DNA of 64,000 bases, taken from NCBI GenBank assembly GCA_017438975.1, contig JAFRUH010000023.1:248001-312000 (forward strand), read 5' to 3'. Position 1 is the first letter of the stretch. Each line of letters opens with the position of its first letter. Below are positions 55,728 through 64,000 of this stretch, piece after piece. This stretch comes from Bacteroidales bacterium (GTDB lineage: Bacteria > Bacteroidota > Bacteroidia > Bacteroidales > UBA932). The notes under the pieces are model-generated. The model searched no databases and was not told the origin of the DNA. It saw only the letters and a program-made list of their open reading frames with translations. A program made the position numbers and the translations under genes.

Positions 55728-55735
55728 TATCTTTG
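55728..55735 (+). promoter_or_regulatory. -7 element for GH53
   Basis: TATCTTTG, a match to TAnnTTTG, lies 17 nt before the GH53 ATG at 55752. No good -33. Confidence 0.5.
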
Positions 55736-55751
55736 CACCAAAGTAGAAACC

Positions 55752-56891
55752 ATGAAGACACTTAAACTGATTGCATGCGCGCTTCTCGCCGCGGCAACCG
55801 CTCTTTCCTGCAAACACAGCGATCCGGACAACTCCGGCAAGGAGGACCCGGGGAATCAAGAGCCGGGCAAGGAGGATGTCGAACCGACTTATAACGTACC
55901 CGCCTTCGCAACCGGGGCCGACCTGAGCTGGGCCTCCGAGATGGAGGCCGGCGGCATCCGTTTCAAGGATGGAAACGGAACGGTGAAGGACCTCTACGAG
56001 ATCCTTTCCGGGATCGGCATGAACGCGGTCAGGCTTCGCGTCTGGGTCGATCCGCAGTACGGGAAATGGTGCGGGAAGGCCGACTTCCTGGCCCAGGCCC
56101 GCCGAGCGGACAAAGCCGGGATGGCCCTGATGGTCGATTTCCATTACAGCGACTTCTTCGCCGATCCGGGCCGCCAGAACATCCCCGCCGCCTGGAAAGC
56201 GGACCAGGGGGATGCCGGCAAGATCGCCGCGCGGGTCCGGGCCCATACCGTCGAAGTGCTCCAGGCCCTCAAGGACGAGGGGATCACTCCCGAATGGGTC
56301 CAGGTCGGAAATGAAATCACCAACGGGCTGATCTGGCCGACGGGACAGATTTACGACAGTTCCTGGAAAGAGATCGGCGGGGCATGGACCAAGGTCGCGA
56401 CCCTTGTGAATGCCGGTTGCGAGGCCGCCAAGGAGGTCTTTCCCGGGACCCTCACGGTCGTCCATGTCGACAATGCCTGGGACAGCAAGGTCTGGTGGTT
56501 CCGGAAATTCCAAGAGGCCGGAGGGTCGAAATACGACCTGATCGCCCTGTCGCACTATCCCCAGGATGCCGGTGGAAAGACCTGGCAGGAAGCCAATTCC
56601 CTCGCCATTTCCAATATCGGCGCCCTTGCGAACGCCTTCCGCAAGAAAGTCATCGTTTCCGAAATCGGGACGCGTGCCTCCGATCCGGCCCTTGCCGCCC
56701 AGGTCCTGAAGGATTTCGTAAGCAAGGCAAAGGCCTCGGATGCCTGCACGGGAGTCCTGTATTGGGAACCCGAAGTGTTCGGAGGCTGGAAATCCGCCGC
56801 CCATAAGGCGCTCGGATGGAATGCTTACGACAAAGGTGCGTTCACTTCCGCGGGATCCCCCTCGGAAGCGCTGGTCGCGATGATGAAATAG
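55752..56891 (+). CDS. GH53 endo-beta-1,4-galactanase lipoprotein
   Basis: A 379-residue surface lipoprotein (KTLKLIACALLAAATALSC, lipobox ALSC), a Gly/Asp/Pro-rich linker (about 22-45), then a GH53 TIM barrel that cleaves beta-1,4-galactan side chains of pectin. GADLSWASEMEA (about 56-67) opens the fold; acid/base Glu lies in VQVGNEITNG (about 185-194), nucleophile Glu in VIVSEIGTR (about 302-310); YWEPEVFGGW closes the barrel. With GH28 and DUF5722 it suggests plant-polysaccharide use, though the genes are scattered. Confidence 0.93.
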   Translation: MKTLKLIACALLAAATALSCKHSDPDNSGKEDPGNQEPGKEDVEPTYNVPAFATGADLSWASEMEAGGIRFKDGNGTVKDLYEILSGIGMNAVRLRVWVDPQYGKWCGKADFLAQARRADKAGMALMVDFHYSDFFADPGRQNIPAAWKADQGDAGKIAARVRAHTVEVLQALKDEGITPEWVQVGNEITNGLIWPTGQIYDSSWKEIGGAWTKVATLVNAGCEAAKEVFPGTLTVVHVDNAWDSKVWWFRKFQEAGGSKYDLIALSHYPQDAGGKTWQEANSLAISNIGALANAFRKKVIVSEIGTRASDPALAAQVLKDFVSKAKASDACTGVLYWEPEVFGGWKSAAHKALGWNAYDKGAFTSAGSPSEALVAMMK

Positions 56892-56894
56892 CGT

Positions 56895-57800
56895 CTAGAA
56901 GAGTACGGAGGCCTGTTCGGGGCCCGATTCGACTGAGACCTTCCCTCCGTAGAGGAGCGGAAGGTTTTTCTTGGTATGGCCCGCCGGGAAGCCGTAGATG
57001 ACCGGGATACCCATGCTGTCCGCATAATTGCCGATCACTTCCTCGGCCGATTCGAAACCGATGTCGGTCACGCTCTCGGTGTAGGAGCCGACGATGAGGG
57101 CCCTGACCCGCTCCAGTTCGCCGTGGAGGGCGATCGTGTTCCACATCCGGTCGATATGATGAAGCGTCTCCCCGATCTCCTCGATATAAAGTACCGTATC
57201 CCCGACGATCGGATCCCAAGGAGTTCCGAGAAGCGGGATCAGGGAGGTCATGTTCCCTCCGACGAGGATCCCGGACGCGCTCCCGGGGCAGTTTCTCGGA
57301 TCCGCGGGAACGGTGTACCGGGGAAGCGTACCGAACAGAAGGTCCTTGAGAGCGGCATCCGAAACGGGATCGTCATTGAAAGTCGAGCCCATCGGGCCGT
57401 GGACGCTCGCGACTCCCTGCCGGAGGGACGCCGCGAGGAAATTGGTGATGTCGCTGAATCCGACGAGCCATTTCGGGTCGGCGCTGAACAGGTCTCCGGG
57501 GAGCTCGCTCAGGAGCTGGATACCCCCGTAACCGCCGCGGGAACAGAATACGGCACGGATCTCCGGGTTCCGGAAAGCGTCCTCCAGTTCGGCGAGCCGC
57601 TCGGACGGACTGCCCGCATACGGCCCCTTGTACTGACGGTCCGGACGGGGGTAGAGGACCGGTTCGAGATTCCAGCCGCGGAGGAATTCGACGGCATACT
57701 GGAATTTGACGGGATCAAGACGGTAGCACGGAGAGACCAGGGCCACCTTGTCTCCTTCCTTCAGGAACGGAGGGATGATATTGCCAGGATTCTGTTTCAT
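56895..57800 (-). CDS. S66 family LD-carboxypeptidase
   Basis: A 301-residue serine peptidase of the LdcA/MccF family that trims the terminal D-Ala from peptidoglycan tetrapeptides in recycling. SRGGYGGIQLL (about 88-98), nucleophile Ser in VGFSDITNF (about 113-121), Glu in YIEEIGET (about 200-207) and His in FPAGHTKK (about 271-278) form the triad. A TATCTTTG promoter element ends only 5 nt upstream of the ATG, so the message may be leaderless. Confidence 0.92.
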   Translation of the reverse strand: MKQNPGNIIPPFLKEGDKVALVSPCYRLDPVKFQYAVEFLRGWNLEPVLYPRPDRQYKGPYAGSPSERLAELEDAFRNPEIRAVFCSRGGYGGIQLLSELPGDLFSADPKWLVGFSDITNFLAASLRQGVASVHGPMGSTFNDDPVSDAALKDLLFGTLPRYTVPADPRNCPGSASGILVGGNMTSLIPLLGTPWDPIVGDTVLYIEEIGETLHHIDRMWNTIALHGELERVRALIVGSYTESVTDIGFESAEEVIGNYADSMGIPVIYGFPAGHTKKNLPLLYGGKVSVESGPEQASVLF

Positions 57801-57804
57801 ATCG

Positions 57805-57812
57805 CAAAGATA
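57805..57812 (-). promoter_or_regulatory. -7 element of the S66 peptidase, adjacent to the start
   Basis: TATCTTTG on the minus strand; its final base is 5 nt from the ATG at 57800. No TTTG is found at -33. Confidence 0.45.
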
Positions 57813-57835
57813 GGCAATTTCCCTTGATATGCCTA

Positions 57836-57865
57836 TTGTTTTTAGGGGGAAAGAAGTTAAATTTG
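57836..57865 (+). promoter_or_regulatory. Promoter of the cysteine desulfidase gene
   Basis: TTG (57836-57838), 19-bp spacer and TAAATTTG (57858-57865). The leader to the ATG at 57890 is about 19 nt. Confidence 0.7.
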
Positions 57866-57889
57866 CGTAAACCCTAGAATCACCTGGCC

Positions 57890-59233
57890 ATGACGGAAAG
57901 ACAAGCCGAAATCATCGAACTCATCCACAAGGAAGTCAAACCGGCCCTGGGCTGTACGGAGCCGATCGCCGTCGCCCTCGCCGTCGCGAAAGCCGTGGAG
58001 ATCCTCGCGGAAAACTGCACGGAATGCCACGGATGCGCCCTCTGGAGACAGACGGCGGACTTTACCATTTCCGTCGCGGTCAGCGGGAATATCCTCAAGA
58101 ACGGGATGGGCGTCGGGATTCCGGGGACTGGGATGGTCGGCCTGCCGATCGCAGCCGCCCTCGGAGCGGTCTGCGGAAACTCCTCGAAGGGGCTGGAAGT
58201 CCTTTCCGGACTTACGGACGGAGCGGTCACCCGGGCCCGTGAACTCGTAGCGGCCAACCGCGTGTCCATCTCCCTCGCCGATACGGCCCACCTCCTCTAT
58301 GTCAAGGCGACGGTCGCCCTCGGAAAAGGGATGGAAGCATCGGCCGTCGTCAATCCCCACGCCAGCGCCGTCATCGAGGATGACCACGACAAAATCGTAG
58401 AAACCCGCTTTGCGGACCGGATCCTGATGAGCTCCGAAGCCGGCGCCGCCGTCAAGGAGCGCCAGACCTCGGATTACGGGCTTACCGTCCGTGAAATCTA
58501 CGACTTCGCCTGCGAGGTGGAAGACGGGGATATCGCCTTCATCCTGGAGGACCGGACCCTGAACCTTGCCCTTGCGAAGGAAGGACTCCGGGGGGACTAC
58601 GGCCTGCAGGTCGGAAAGGCGATCCGGGAAAACCAGCAGGAGATCTTCGGGGACGATTTCATGAGCTATGCCATGGGACTGACCGCCGCCGCGTCGGACG
58701 CGCGGATGGCGGGATGTACCCTTCCGGCCATGTCCAACAGCGGAAGCGGCAACCAGGGGATCACGGTCAGCGTGCCGGTGATTGCCTACGCCCAGAAATA
58801 CGGAATCGGTGACAGGGAACTTGCCAGGGCCCTGATCCTGAGCAACCTGATCGCCATCCATATCAAGGGATTCCTGGGCAAGTTGTCCGCCCTGTGCGGC
58901 TGCGTGGTCGCTTCGACCGGATCCGCCTGCGGCATCGTCTTCCTGCAGGGCGGCTCCTACACCCAGGTCTGCGCCGCCATCAAGAATATGATCGGGAACA
59001 TCACCGGCATGATCTGCGACGGGGCCAAGGTCGGATGCGCGATGAAGGTGGCCTCCGGCGTTTCCAGCGCCGTCCAGTCCGCCGTCCTCGCTCTCCGGGA
59101 CACCTGCATCGGGAAAACCGACGGAATCATCGAAGATGACATCGAAAAAACGATCCGCAACCTGGGGACCCTCGGCTCGACCGGGATGCAGGCTGCGGAC
59201 CGCATGATTCTCGACATCATGCTCTGCAAATGA
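57890..59233 (+). CDS. L-cysteine desulfidase family protein (UPF0597/CyuA-like)
   Basis: A 447-residue protein of the UPF0597/serine-dehydratase-alpha family, whose characterised members break down L-cysteine to pyruvate, ammonia and sulfide using an iron-sulfur cluster. Conserved segments are PALGCTEPIAVALAVAKA (about 18-35), GIPGTGMVGLPIAAALGA, SNSGSGNQGITVSVPV (about 282-297), HIKGFLGKLSALCGCVVA (about 324-341) and GNITGMICDGAKVGCAMKV (about 366-384), with four conserved cysteines. Its stop abuts that of sppA. Confidence 0.88.
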   Translation: MTERQAEIIELIHKEVKPALGCTEPIAVALAVAKAVEILAENCTECHGCALWRQTADFTISVAVSGNILKNGMGVGIPGTGMVGLPIAAALGAVCGNSSKGLEVLSGLTDGAVTRARELVAANRVSISLADTAHLLYVKATVALGKGMEASAVVNPHASAVIEDDHDKIVETRFADRILMSSEAGAAVKERQTSDYGLTVREIYDFACEVEDGDIAFILEDRTLNLALAKEGLRGDYGLQVGKAIRENQQEIFGDDFMSYAMGLTAAASDARMAGCTLPAMSNSGSGNQGITVSVPVIAYAQKYGIGDRELARALILSNLIAIHIKGFLGKLSALCGCVVASTGSACGIVFLQGGSYTQVCAAIKNMIGNITGMICDGAKVGCAMKVASGVSSAVQSAVLALRDTCIGKTDGIIEDDIEKTIRNLGTLGSTGMQAADRMILDIMLCK

Positions 59234-61021
59234 TCATCGGATCTCGATGGTGTAAGGCAGGGCTGCGTAAATCTGGACAGGATCGTTCGCATTGAGCGAC
59301 TGCAGGGTCTTTCCAAGGGCCTCGAAGGGGGTTCCGGCGAGGATGGACTTGTCCCGCTTGCTCTGTCCGATCATTTCATAGAACTGCTCCATCGGAGTCA
59401 GCGGCTGGGGATACGCCTTGACCGTATAATCGGTGTCGGAGACATATCCGGCCAGGTCCGCCGCATAGTTGACGGCATCCTGGAGCGTACCGATCTGGTC
59501 GACAAGGCCGATCCCGATAGCGTCGCTTCCGGCCCATACACGGCCCTGTGCGATCTCGTCGACGGCCTCCGGGGTCATGCCGCGGCTTTCAGCGACCATG
59601 TTCACGAAAGTCGAATAGGTATCTTCGATATTCGCCTGAAGGTAAGCAAGTTCCTCGCTGTCGAACGGACGCATCAACGAGAACATGTCACTGTGGCGGT
59701 TGGAAGGGACGGAGACCATATTGACATGGGCCACGTTCTTCGCGGTCTTGCTGAATTCCGGGATCAGGCCGAAGACGCCGATCGAACCGGTCAGGGTCGT
59801 CGCGTCGGAGAAGATCCGCTCGCAGCCGTTCGAGATCCAATACCCGCCGGAAGCGGCATAATTGCCATAGGATGCGACGACGGGCTTTTCGGCCTTCAGC
59901 AGGTCGAGAGCGGCCTTGATTTTCGAGGAGGCGACCACGCTGCCGCCCGGAGAGTTGACCCTGAGCACGACGACCTTGACATTTTCATCCTTGCGGATCT
60001 TGTCGATGATCCGGACGAAACGGTCACCGGCGATGTCGGAAGCTTCGTCACCGTCCTTGATCTCGCCGTCGGCATAGAGGATGGCCACGGCGTTCTTCAC
60101 GGATGACGGTTTGGAAGGGGTCTTCTTCGCGGAAACATAATCGGAGAAGGAAACCAGATGAAGGTCCTCTTTCTTTTCAACGACGGCAAGGTCGCAGAGA
60201 CGCTGGACCAGAGCCTCGTGAGTGACCAGGCTGTCGACCAGGCCGGCGTCGCGGAAGTCCTCGGGGAAATTGAGTTTCAGTCCGTCGATCAACTCATTGA
60301 AGGCCTCGGGAGTGAGACCGCGGCTTTCGGCCATGACGGTGGAAAAGTTCTTCCAGATGGACTGGACCATGACCCGGTTTTGTTCGAGGTTCTCCTCGCT
60401 CGGAGCATTCTTGGTATACATTTCCCCGGCCGATTTGTACTTCCCGTGACGGATCAGCTGGTAATTGACGCCGAGTTTGTCCATCAGATCTTTCAGGAAC
60501 ATCAACTGGCCGCTCATGCCGATGAGGCGGGACATCCCGCCATGATCCGACATCATATAGATTTTGTCAGCGACCGAATTCAGGTAATAATTGCCGTTCC
60601 CGGCATTTTCCATGTACGCGACAACCGGTTTCCCGCTCTCACGGAAAGCGGACAGCGCAGCGCGGAATTCTTCCAGGTCGGCCGTAGAGCCGGGGGTCGA
60701 GTCGCCGCGGAGCAGGATATACTTGATCCCGGGATCGCCGGCGGCGGTACGGATGGCCTGGATGGCATCCCAGAGACCGACCGTGGCGGTTCCGCTGCCC
60801 GAATAAAGGGACATTACATCCGGCATCTGCTCGCCGGACTGCTCGGCCAGGACGAAATCGTCATAATTGATATCGAGGACACCCTCCCGGGGCAGAACGG
60901 TCTTGGAACCACCGGAAAGGGCGGCCGAACCGATCATTCCGATCATCAGGATGAACCCGAGGATCCAAAGGATGAAAAAGCCGCAGAGTACGGCAAGTAC
61001 CATTTTTACAAAATCTTTCAT
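59234..61021 (-). CDS. sppA: Signal peptide peptidase SppA, long form
   Basis: A 595-residue membrane-anchored S49 protease that degrades cleaved signal peptides. MKDFVKMVLAVLCGFFILWILGF anchors it; two S49 domains follow. VVLRVNSPGGSVVASSKIKAAL and SYGNYAASGGYWISNGCERIF lead to the catalytic serine in TLTGSIGVFG (about residue 413; E. coli SppA Ser409). The start at 61021 is preferred over one 14 codons upstream, which overlaps the TACTTTTG promoter element. Confidence 0.94.
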   Translation of the reverse strand: MKDFVKMVLAVLCGFFILWILGFILMIGMIGSAALSGGSKTVLPREGVLDINYDDFVLAEQSGEQMPDVMSLYSGSGTATVGLWDAIQAIRTAAGDPGIKYILLRGDSTPGSTADLEEFRAALSAFRESGKPVVAYMENAGNGNYYLNSVADKIYMMSDHGGMSRLIGMSGQLMFLKDLMDKLGVNYQLIRHGKYKSAGEMYTKNAPSEENLEQNRVMVQSIWKNFSTVMAESRGLTPEAFNELIDGLKLNFPEDFRDAGLVDSLVTHEALVQRLCDLAVVEKKEDLHLVSFSDYVSAKKTPSKPSSVKNAVAILYADGEIKDGDEASDIAGDRFVRIIDKIRKDENVKVVVLRVNSPGGSVVASSKIKAALDLLKAEKPVVASYGNYAASGGYWISNGCERIFSDATTLTGSIGVFGLIPEFSKTAKNVAHVNMVSVPSNRHSDMFSLMRPFDSEELAYLQANIEDTYSTFVNMVAESRGMTPEAVDEIAQGRVWAGSDAIGIGLVDQIGTLQDAVNYAADLAGYVSDTDYTVKAYPQPLTPMEQFYEMIGQSKRDKSILAGTPFEALGKTLQSLNANDPVQIYAALPYTIEIR

Positions 61022-61050
61022 CTTATTGACAGTATTGTTGTTCCAAAATG

Positions 61051-61087
61051 CAAAAGTAATCATTTCCGTAAAAAATCAGTATATTTG
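61051..61087. promoter_or_regulatory. Divergent -7 elements for sppA and hisS
   Basis: Minus TACTTTTG (61058-61051) is 29 nt before the sppA ATG. Plus TATATTTG (61080-61087) is 20 nt before the hisS ATG. Neither has a clear -33. Confidence 0.5.
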
Positions 61088-61107
61088 TAGGTTATTTATT
61101 CCATTCT

Positions 61108-62511
61108 ATGGCACAGAAACCATCTATTCCCAAAGGAACCCGCGATTTCGGTCAGCAGGAAATGGCCGAAAGGAACTATATTTTCGACACGATCCGTTCC
61201 GTCTTCAAGACCTACGGTTACCAGCAGATCGAAACCCCGTCCATCGAGAACCTTTCGACCCTCCTCGGCAAATACGGGGAGGAAGGGGACAAACTGCTGT
61301 TCCGGATCCTCAACTCCGGAGACGCCTTCTCGGGAATCGATTACGAGCAGTACCGCCTCGAAGGGGACTCTTTCAACAGCAAGGCCCTCTCCCTGAAGGT
61401 TTGCGAAAAGGGGCTCCGCTACGACCTGACCGTTCCTTTCGCCCGTTATGTCGTCCAGCACCAGAACGAAATCTCCTTCCCTTTCAAGCGGTTCCAGATC
61501 CAGCCGGTCTGGCGGGCGGACCGTCCCCAGAAGGGTCGCTACCGTGAATTCTACCAGTGCGACGTCGACGTCATCGGCTCCCGTTCGCAGGTCAATGAAC
61601 TCGAACTCGTCCAGATGGTGGACCGGGTTTTCTCGCTCCTCGGCGTCCGGGTCCTCATCAAGATCAACAACCGGAAGGTGCTGACCGGCTTCGCCGAAAT
61701 CTGCGGCTTCCCGGACAGGGTCGTGGACATCACCGTCGCCATCGACAAACTGGACAAGATCGGTCTGGAAAAAGTTGAAGAAGAGATGATGGAGAAGGGG
61801 CTTACCCCCGAAGCCGTCGCCGTCCTGCGTCCGATCCTCACCCTTTCCGGTTCGACCGGGGAAAAGCTTTCCGAAATGCGCCGGCTGATGAACGGCGGCT
61901 CCGCCTCCGGAATCGTCTCGGAAGCCGGACTGAAAGGGTTGGATGAACTCGAGGAACTGTTCGGTCTCATCGAAGCGGCGGGTATTTCCCACCCGGTCGA
62001 GATCGACCTCTCCCTCGCCCGCGGCCTGAATTACTACACGGGTGCGATCTTCGAAGTCAAGGCCCTCGATTTCCCGATCGGAAGCATCTGCGGCGGAGGC
62101 CGTTACGATAACCTGACCGGCATATTCGGACTGCCGGACATGTCGGGCGTCGGCATCTCCTTCGGCGCCGACCGCATCTACGACGTGCTGAAAGGGCTGG
62201 ACAAGTTCCCTTCCGACCTCACCCGCTCGACGCGCGTTCTGTTCGCCGTAATGGGCGGAGAAGAGCTCCGGTACACCCTCTCCCCCGCCAAGGCGCTGCG
62301 AGAAGCGGGCGTTTCAGTCGAAGTCTATCCCGAAGCGGGCAAACTCAAAAAACAGTTCGATTACGCCGCCCGGAAGAACATTCCTTTCATCTCGATCAAC
62401 GGGAGCGAGGAAATCGCTGCGGGCACGCTGAATTTCAAGAATTTACAGACCGGCGAGCAGAAAGCGTTCGCAAAAGACGACCTCTCCGGCATCCTGGCAT
62501 TCATCGGCTGA
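61108..62511 (+). CDS. hisS: Histidine--tRNA ligase
   Basis: A 467-residue class II synthetase. [18 protein letters not shown] opens motif 1, motif 2 is [17 protein letters not shown] (about 138-154), the histidine A-loop is [10 protein letters not shown] (about 304-313), and [11 protein letters not shown] with [12 protein letters not shown] is motif 3 (about 330-357). A C-terminal anticodon-binding domain ends at 467. No terminator is obvious before the tRNA promoter 20 nt downstream. Confidence 0.96.
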   Translation: MAQKPSIPKGTRDFGQQEMAERNYIFDTIRSVFKTYGYQQIETPSIENLSTLLGKYGEEGDKLLFRILNSGDAFSGIDYEQYRLEGDSFNSKALSLKVCEKGLRYDLTVPFARYVVQHQNEISFPFKRFQIQPVWRADRPQKGRYREFYQCDVDVIGSRSQVNELELVQMVDRVFSLLGVRVLIKINNRKVLTGFAEICGFPDRVVDITVAIDKLDKIGLEKVEEEMMEKGLTPEAVAVLRPILTLSGSTGEKLSEMRRLMNGGSASGIVSEAGLKGLDELEELFGLIEAAGISHPVEIDLSLARGLNYYTGAIFEVKALDFPIGSICGGGRYDNLTGIFGLPDMSGVGISFGADRIYDVLKGLDKFPSDLTRSTRVLFAVMGGEELRYTLSPAKALREAGVSVEVYPEAGKLKKQFDYAARKNIPFISINGSEEIAAGTLNFKNLQTGEQKAFAKDDLSGILAFIG

Positions 62512-62534
62512 GAAAGGGGTCTGCTTGAGAAATA

Positions 62535-62566
62535 TTTGGATAATTCAAAAATTGTCCATACCTTTG
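62535..62566 (+). promoter_or_regulatory. Initiator tRNA promoter
   Basis: TTTG (62535-62538), 20-bp spacer and TACCTTTG (62559-62566), the best consensus promoter in the window. Transcription would begin about 5 nt before the mature tRNA. Confidence 0.8.
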
Positions 62567-62576
62567 TAATCCACAT

Positions 62577-62649
<73 letters not shown>

Positions 62650-62653
62650 CTAC

Positions 62654-62685
62654 AGAGGATAAATCGAAAGATTTGTCCTCTTTTT
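62654..62685 (+). terminator. Rho-independent terminator of tRNA-fMet
   Basis: Hairpin AGAGGA..AATC-GAAA-GATT..TCCTCT (62654-62681) followed by a T-run (TTTTT). Its T-run also provides the TTTG (62683-62686) that could serve as the fic -33. Confidence 0.85.
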
Positions 62686-62763
62686 GTTTATGTCGGAATA
62701 AATAGTATCTTTGTGTCGGAATAAATGTCGGGATAACTGACGGAACAAGATGACGGAATAACC
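62683..62763 (+). promoter_or_regulatory. fic promoter with five 12-13-bp operator-like repeats
   Basis: TTTG (62683-62686), 19-bp spacer and TATCTTTG (62706-62713). Imperfect repeats of TG(T/A)CGG(A/G)A(T/C)AA lie at 62691 (between the promoter elements) and at 62714, 62726, 62738 and 62751 (downstream, about 12-bp period), the last ending near the fic ATG. Confidence 0.65.
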
Positions 62764-62764
62764 C

Positions 62765-63748
62765 ATGTATAAACCACCTTTCACCGTATCGGCCAAAGCC
62801 ATCAATCTGATTGCGAAGATTTCCAGTCAGTTGGAAAGATATGCGATCCGGATGGAACAGGAGGACACTTTGCGGCTCAGGAGGGCCAATCGGATCAAAA
62901 CCATCCATTCCTCTCTGGCAATCGAGGGTAACACCCTGTCTGAAGGTGAAGTTCAGGCAGTTTTGGAAGGCAAGAAGGTTGTAGCACCGTTGAAAGAGAT
63001 CCAGGAAGTCAAGAACGCCATCAAGACCTACGAACTCTATCCCAAACTCAATCCCTTTTCCATCCAGGACCTTTTGCTGGCCCATTGTACGATGATGTCC
63101 GGCCTTGTCGATGAAGCCGGGATGTTCAGAAAAGGGGGCGTCGGGGTTTTTGACGGAGACAAGCCCATCCACATCGCTCCCCCTGCGGACAGGGTCAGGG
63201 ACCTGATGAGCTACCTTTTCGGATGGCTGGAGAATGCCTATGACCATCTGCTCATCCGGAGTTGTGTCTTCCATTATGAGTTTGAATTCATCCACCCCTT
63301 CACCGACGGAAACGGAAGAATCGGCCGTCTCTGGCAATCTCTTATCCTCGGCCGGCTGAATCCAATTTTCGAGCATCTTCCTGTCGAGAACATGGTCTAT
63401 TCCAACCAACAGGCCTATTACCATGCCATCAACCGGAGTTCCGACCTTGGCGACAGTGGCCCCTTTATCGATTTCATGCTGGAAGAAATCCTGAACGCAC
63501 TCGTTGGCCATCAAGGGAAATCCAATGCCGACATTTCCGATGAGAAAGGCCTCAACTTCCAGCAGCAAAGAGTCTTGGGTTATCTGCGTGCAGACAGACA
63601 TACCACGGCGGCCAAGATCGCCGCAGATCTGGACATGAGTGCCCGCCAGATTGAGCGGATGCTTGCCGACATGAAGGCTAAAGGCATTATTCGTCGAATA
63701 GGTGCCAACCGGAACGGCTATTGGGAAATCGTGCTTCCGGAATGCTAA
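62765..63748 (+). CDS. Fic-family AMP-transferase-like protein with winged helix
   Basis: A 327-residue Fic protein, probably an AMPylating enzyme. The active-site loop HPFTDGNGRIGR (177-188) has the complete HxFx(D/E)GNGRxxR motif. SLAIEG (50-55) fits the (S/T)xxxE(G/N) inhibitory helix at the N-terminus, placing it in class II (self-inhibited). A C-terminal winged-helix (about 262-325, TTAAKIAADLDMSARQIERM) suggests DNA binding. Its promoter has tandem repeats that such a domain could bind. It follows the tRNA terminator, and codon use is less GC-rich, so acquisition is possible. Confidence 0.88.
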   Translation: MYKPPFTVSAKAINLIAKISSQLERYAIRMEQEDTLRLRRANRIKTIHSSLAIEGNTLSEGEVQAVLEGKKVVAPLKEIQEVKNAIKTYELYPKLNPFSIQDLLLAHCTMMSGLVDEAGMFRKGGVGVFDGDKPIHIAPPADRVRDLMSYLFGWLENAYDHLLIRSCVFHYEFEFIHPFTDGNGRIGRLWQSLILGRLNPIFEHLPVENMVYSNQQAYYHAINRSSDLGDSGPFIDFMLEEILNALVGHQGKSNADISDEKGLNFQQQRVLGYLRADRHTTAAKIAADLDMSARQIERMLADMKAKGIIRRIGANRNGYWEIVLPEC

Positions 63749-63827
63749 ATGTGTGATTCGCAGAGGAATCCTTGTCACTTCACCGAGAAAATAGTATATT
63801 TACCGCTGATAAATCGAGATTTTACTT

Positions 63828-64000
63828 ATGAAGAATTGGAAGAAAATTATTGGCTACATCTTTGCCTCTTCAATGGTGATCTTTGGGGTGATATATTTGA
63901 TAACCGATTCAAAATGGGCCCATATGACTTTCGCGCTAAGCTTGGTCATCGTTTCCCTTTACAATCTTTTTTTAAATCCAGTAAATAGGAATAAAAGCAA
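63828..64000 (+). CDS. Small two-helix membrane protein, 3' end outside the window
   Basis: 57 codons are visible (MKNWKKIIGYIFASSMVIFG start), with two hydrophobic segments (about 7-25 and 33-51) joined by a short TDSKWAHM loop. The frame stays open to the window end. AT-rich, unlike most of the window; a TATATTTA at 63794-63801 is near the -7 consensus. No family is recognised. A 79-codon frame in the same stretch (63749-63988) lacks any hydrophobic pattern and looks like a shadow. Confidence 0.55.
   Translation, partial: MKNWKKIIGYIFASSMVIFGVIYLITDSKWAHMTFALSLVIVSLYNLFLNPVNRNKS

Noticed and set aside
63749..63988. A 79-codon frame after fic
   Set aside because: No hydrophobic or domain pattern; the overlapping frame from 63828 encodes two convincing membrane helices and stays open to the window end.

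Overview
The window is a dense, high-GC (about 60%) stretch of a Bacteroidota chromosome, most likely an uncultured gut or rumen Bacteroidales. The evidence is DUF4290, DUF4252 and FISUMP-type proteins, an FtsK/LolA pair, Bacteroidota-type promoters (TTG or TTTG, 19-20 bp, TAnnTTTG), few Shine-Dalgarno sequences, and a butyrate kinase/phosphate butyryltransferase/acetate kinase set. Nearly everything is chromosomal housekeeping. There is no transposase, prophage, CRISPR array or SusCD locus. Only the right end (Fic protein and AT-rich tail, after a tRNA) and a small toxin-antitoxin pair look accessory.

Layout: 1-2575 is the 3' part of uvrA. 2936-6967 is exbB-exbD-tonB followed by an rRNA pseudouridine synthase and era. 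7153-15447 holds parC, aroK, recJ (opposite strand), lysS, a SpoU methyltransferase and aroE. 15452-19265 has a DUF5722 lipoprotein, ssb and buk. 19312-21443 (minus) is ackA-ptb. 21513-25283 has a ComEC-like membrane protein, ApbE, a FISUMP lipoprotein and LolA. 25292-34465 (minus) is addB-addA followed by DUF4290-ftsK-lolA. 34569-41044 has a reverse rubrerythrin, Hsp15, GH28, manA, DUF1963, fumarase and a PIN toxin-antitoxin pair. 41108-44951 (minus) is gmk-nadD-CYTH-L,D-transpeptidase-prfB (programmed frameshift) and a GDPD pseudogene. 45038-46039 is fba. 46182-47977 (minus) is an ECF sigma/DUF4252 operon. 48059-55680 (minus) is trpS-copA-tricorn-EEP. 55752-63748 has GH53, an S66 peptidase, a cysteine desulfidase, sppA, hisS, initiator tRNA and Fic.

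The most unusual signal is a family of four non-coding elements of about 110-120 bp at 6974-7091, 36937-37055, 44269-44379 and 46051-46170. All four have the same orientation relative to the gene upstream and start at or just after its stop codon. They share a core of about 60 nt that can fold into three hairpins whose stems vary in a compensated way, plus a possible pseudoknot. The core is enclosed by a 26-30 bp stem whose sequence differs completely between loci but is self-complementary at each. I do not recognise the family. It looks like a mobile or structure-extending 3'-UTR element. Other points of interest are promoters placed so close to start codons that recJ, trpS, addB and an S66 peptidase may be leaderless, tandem operator-like repeats in the fic promoter, and a GTAAC-N16-CGTC promoter on the ECF operon.
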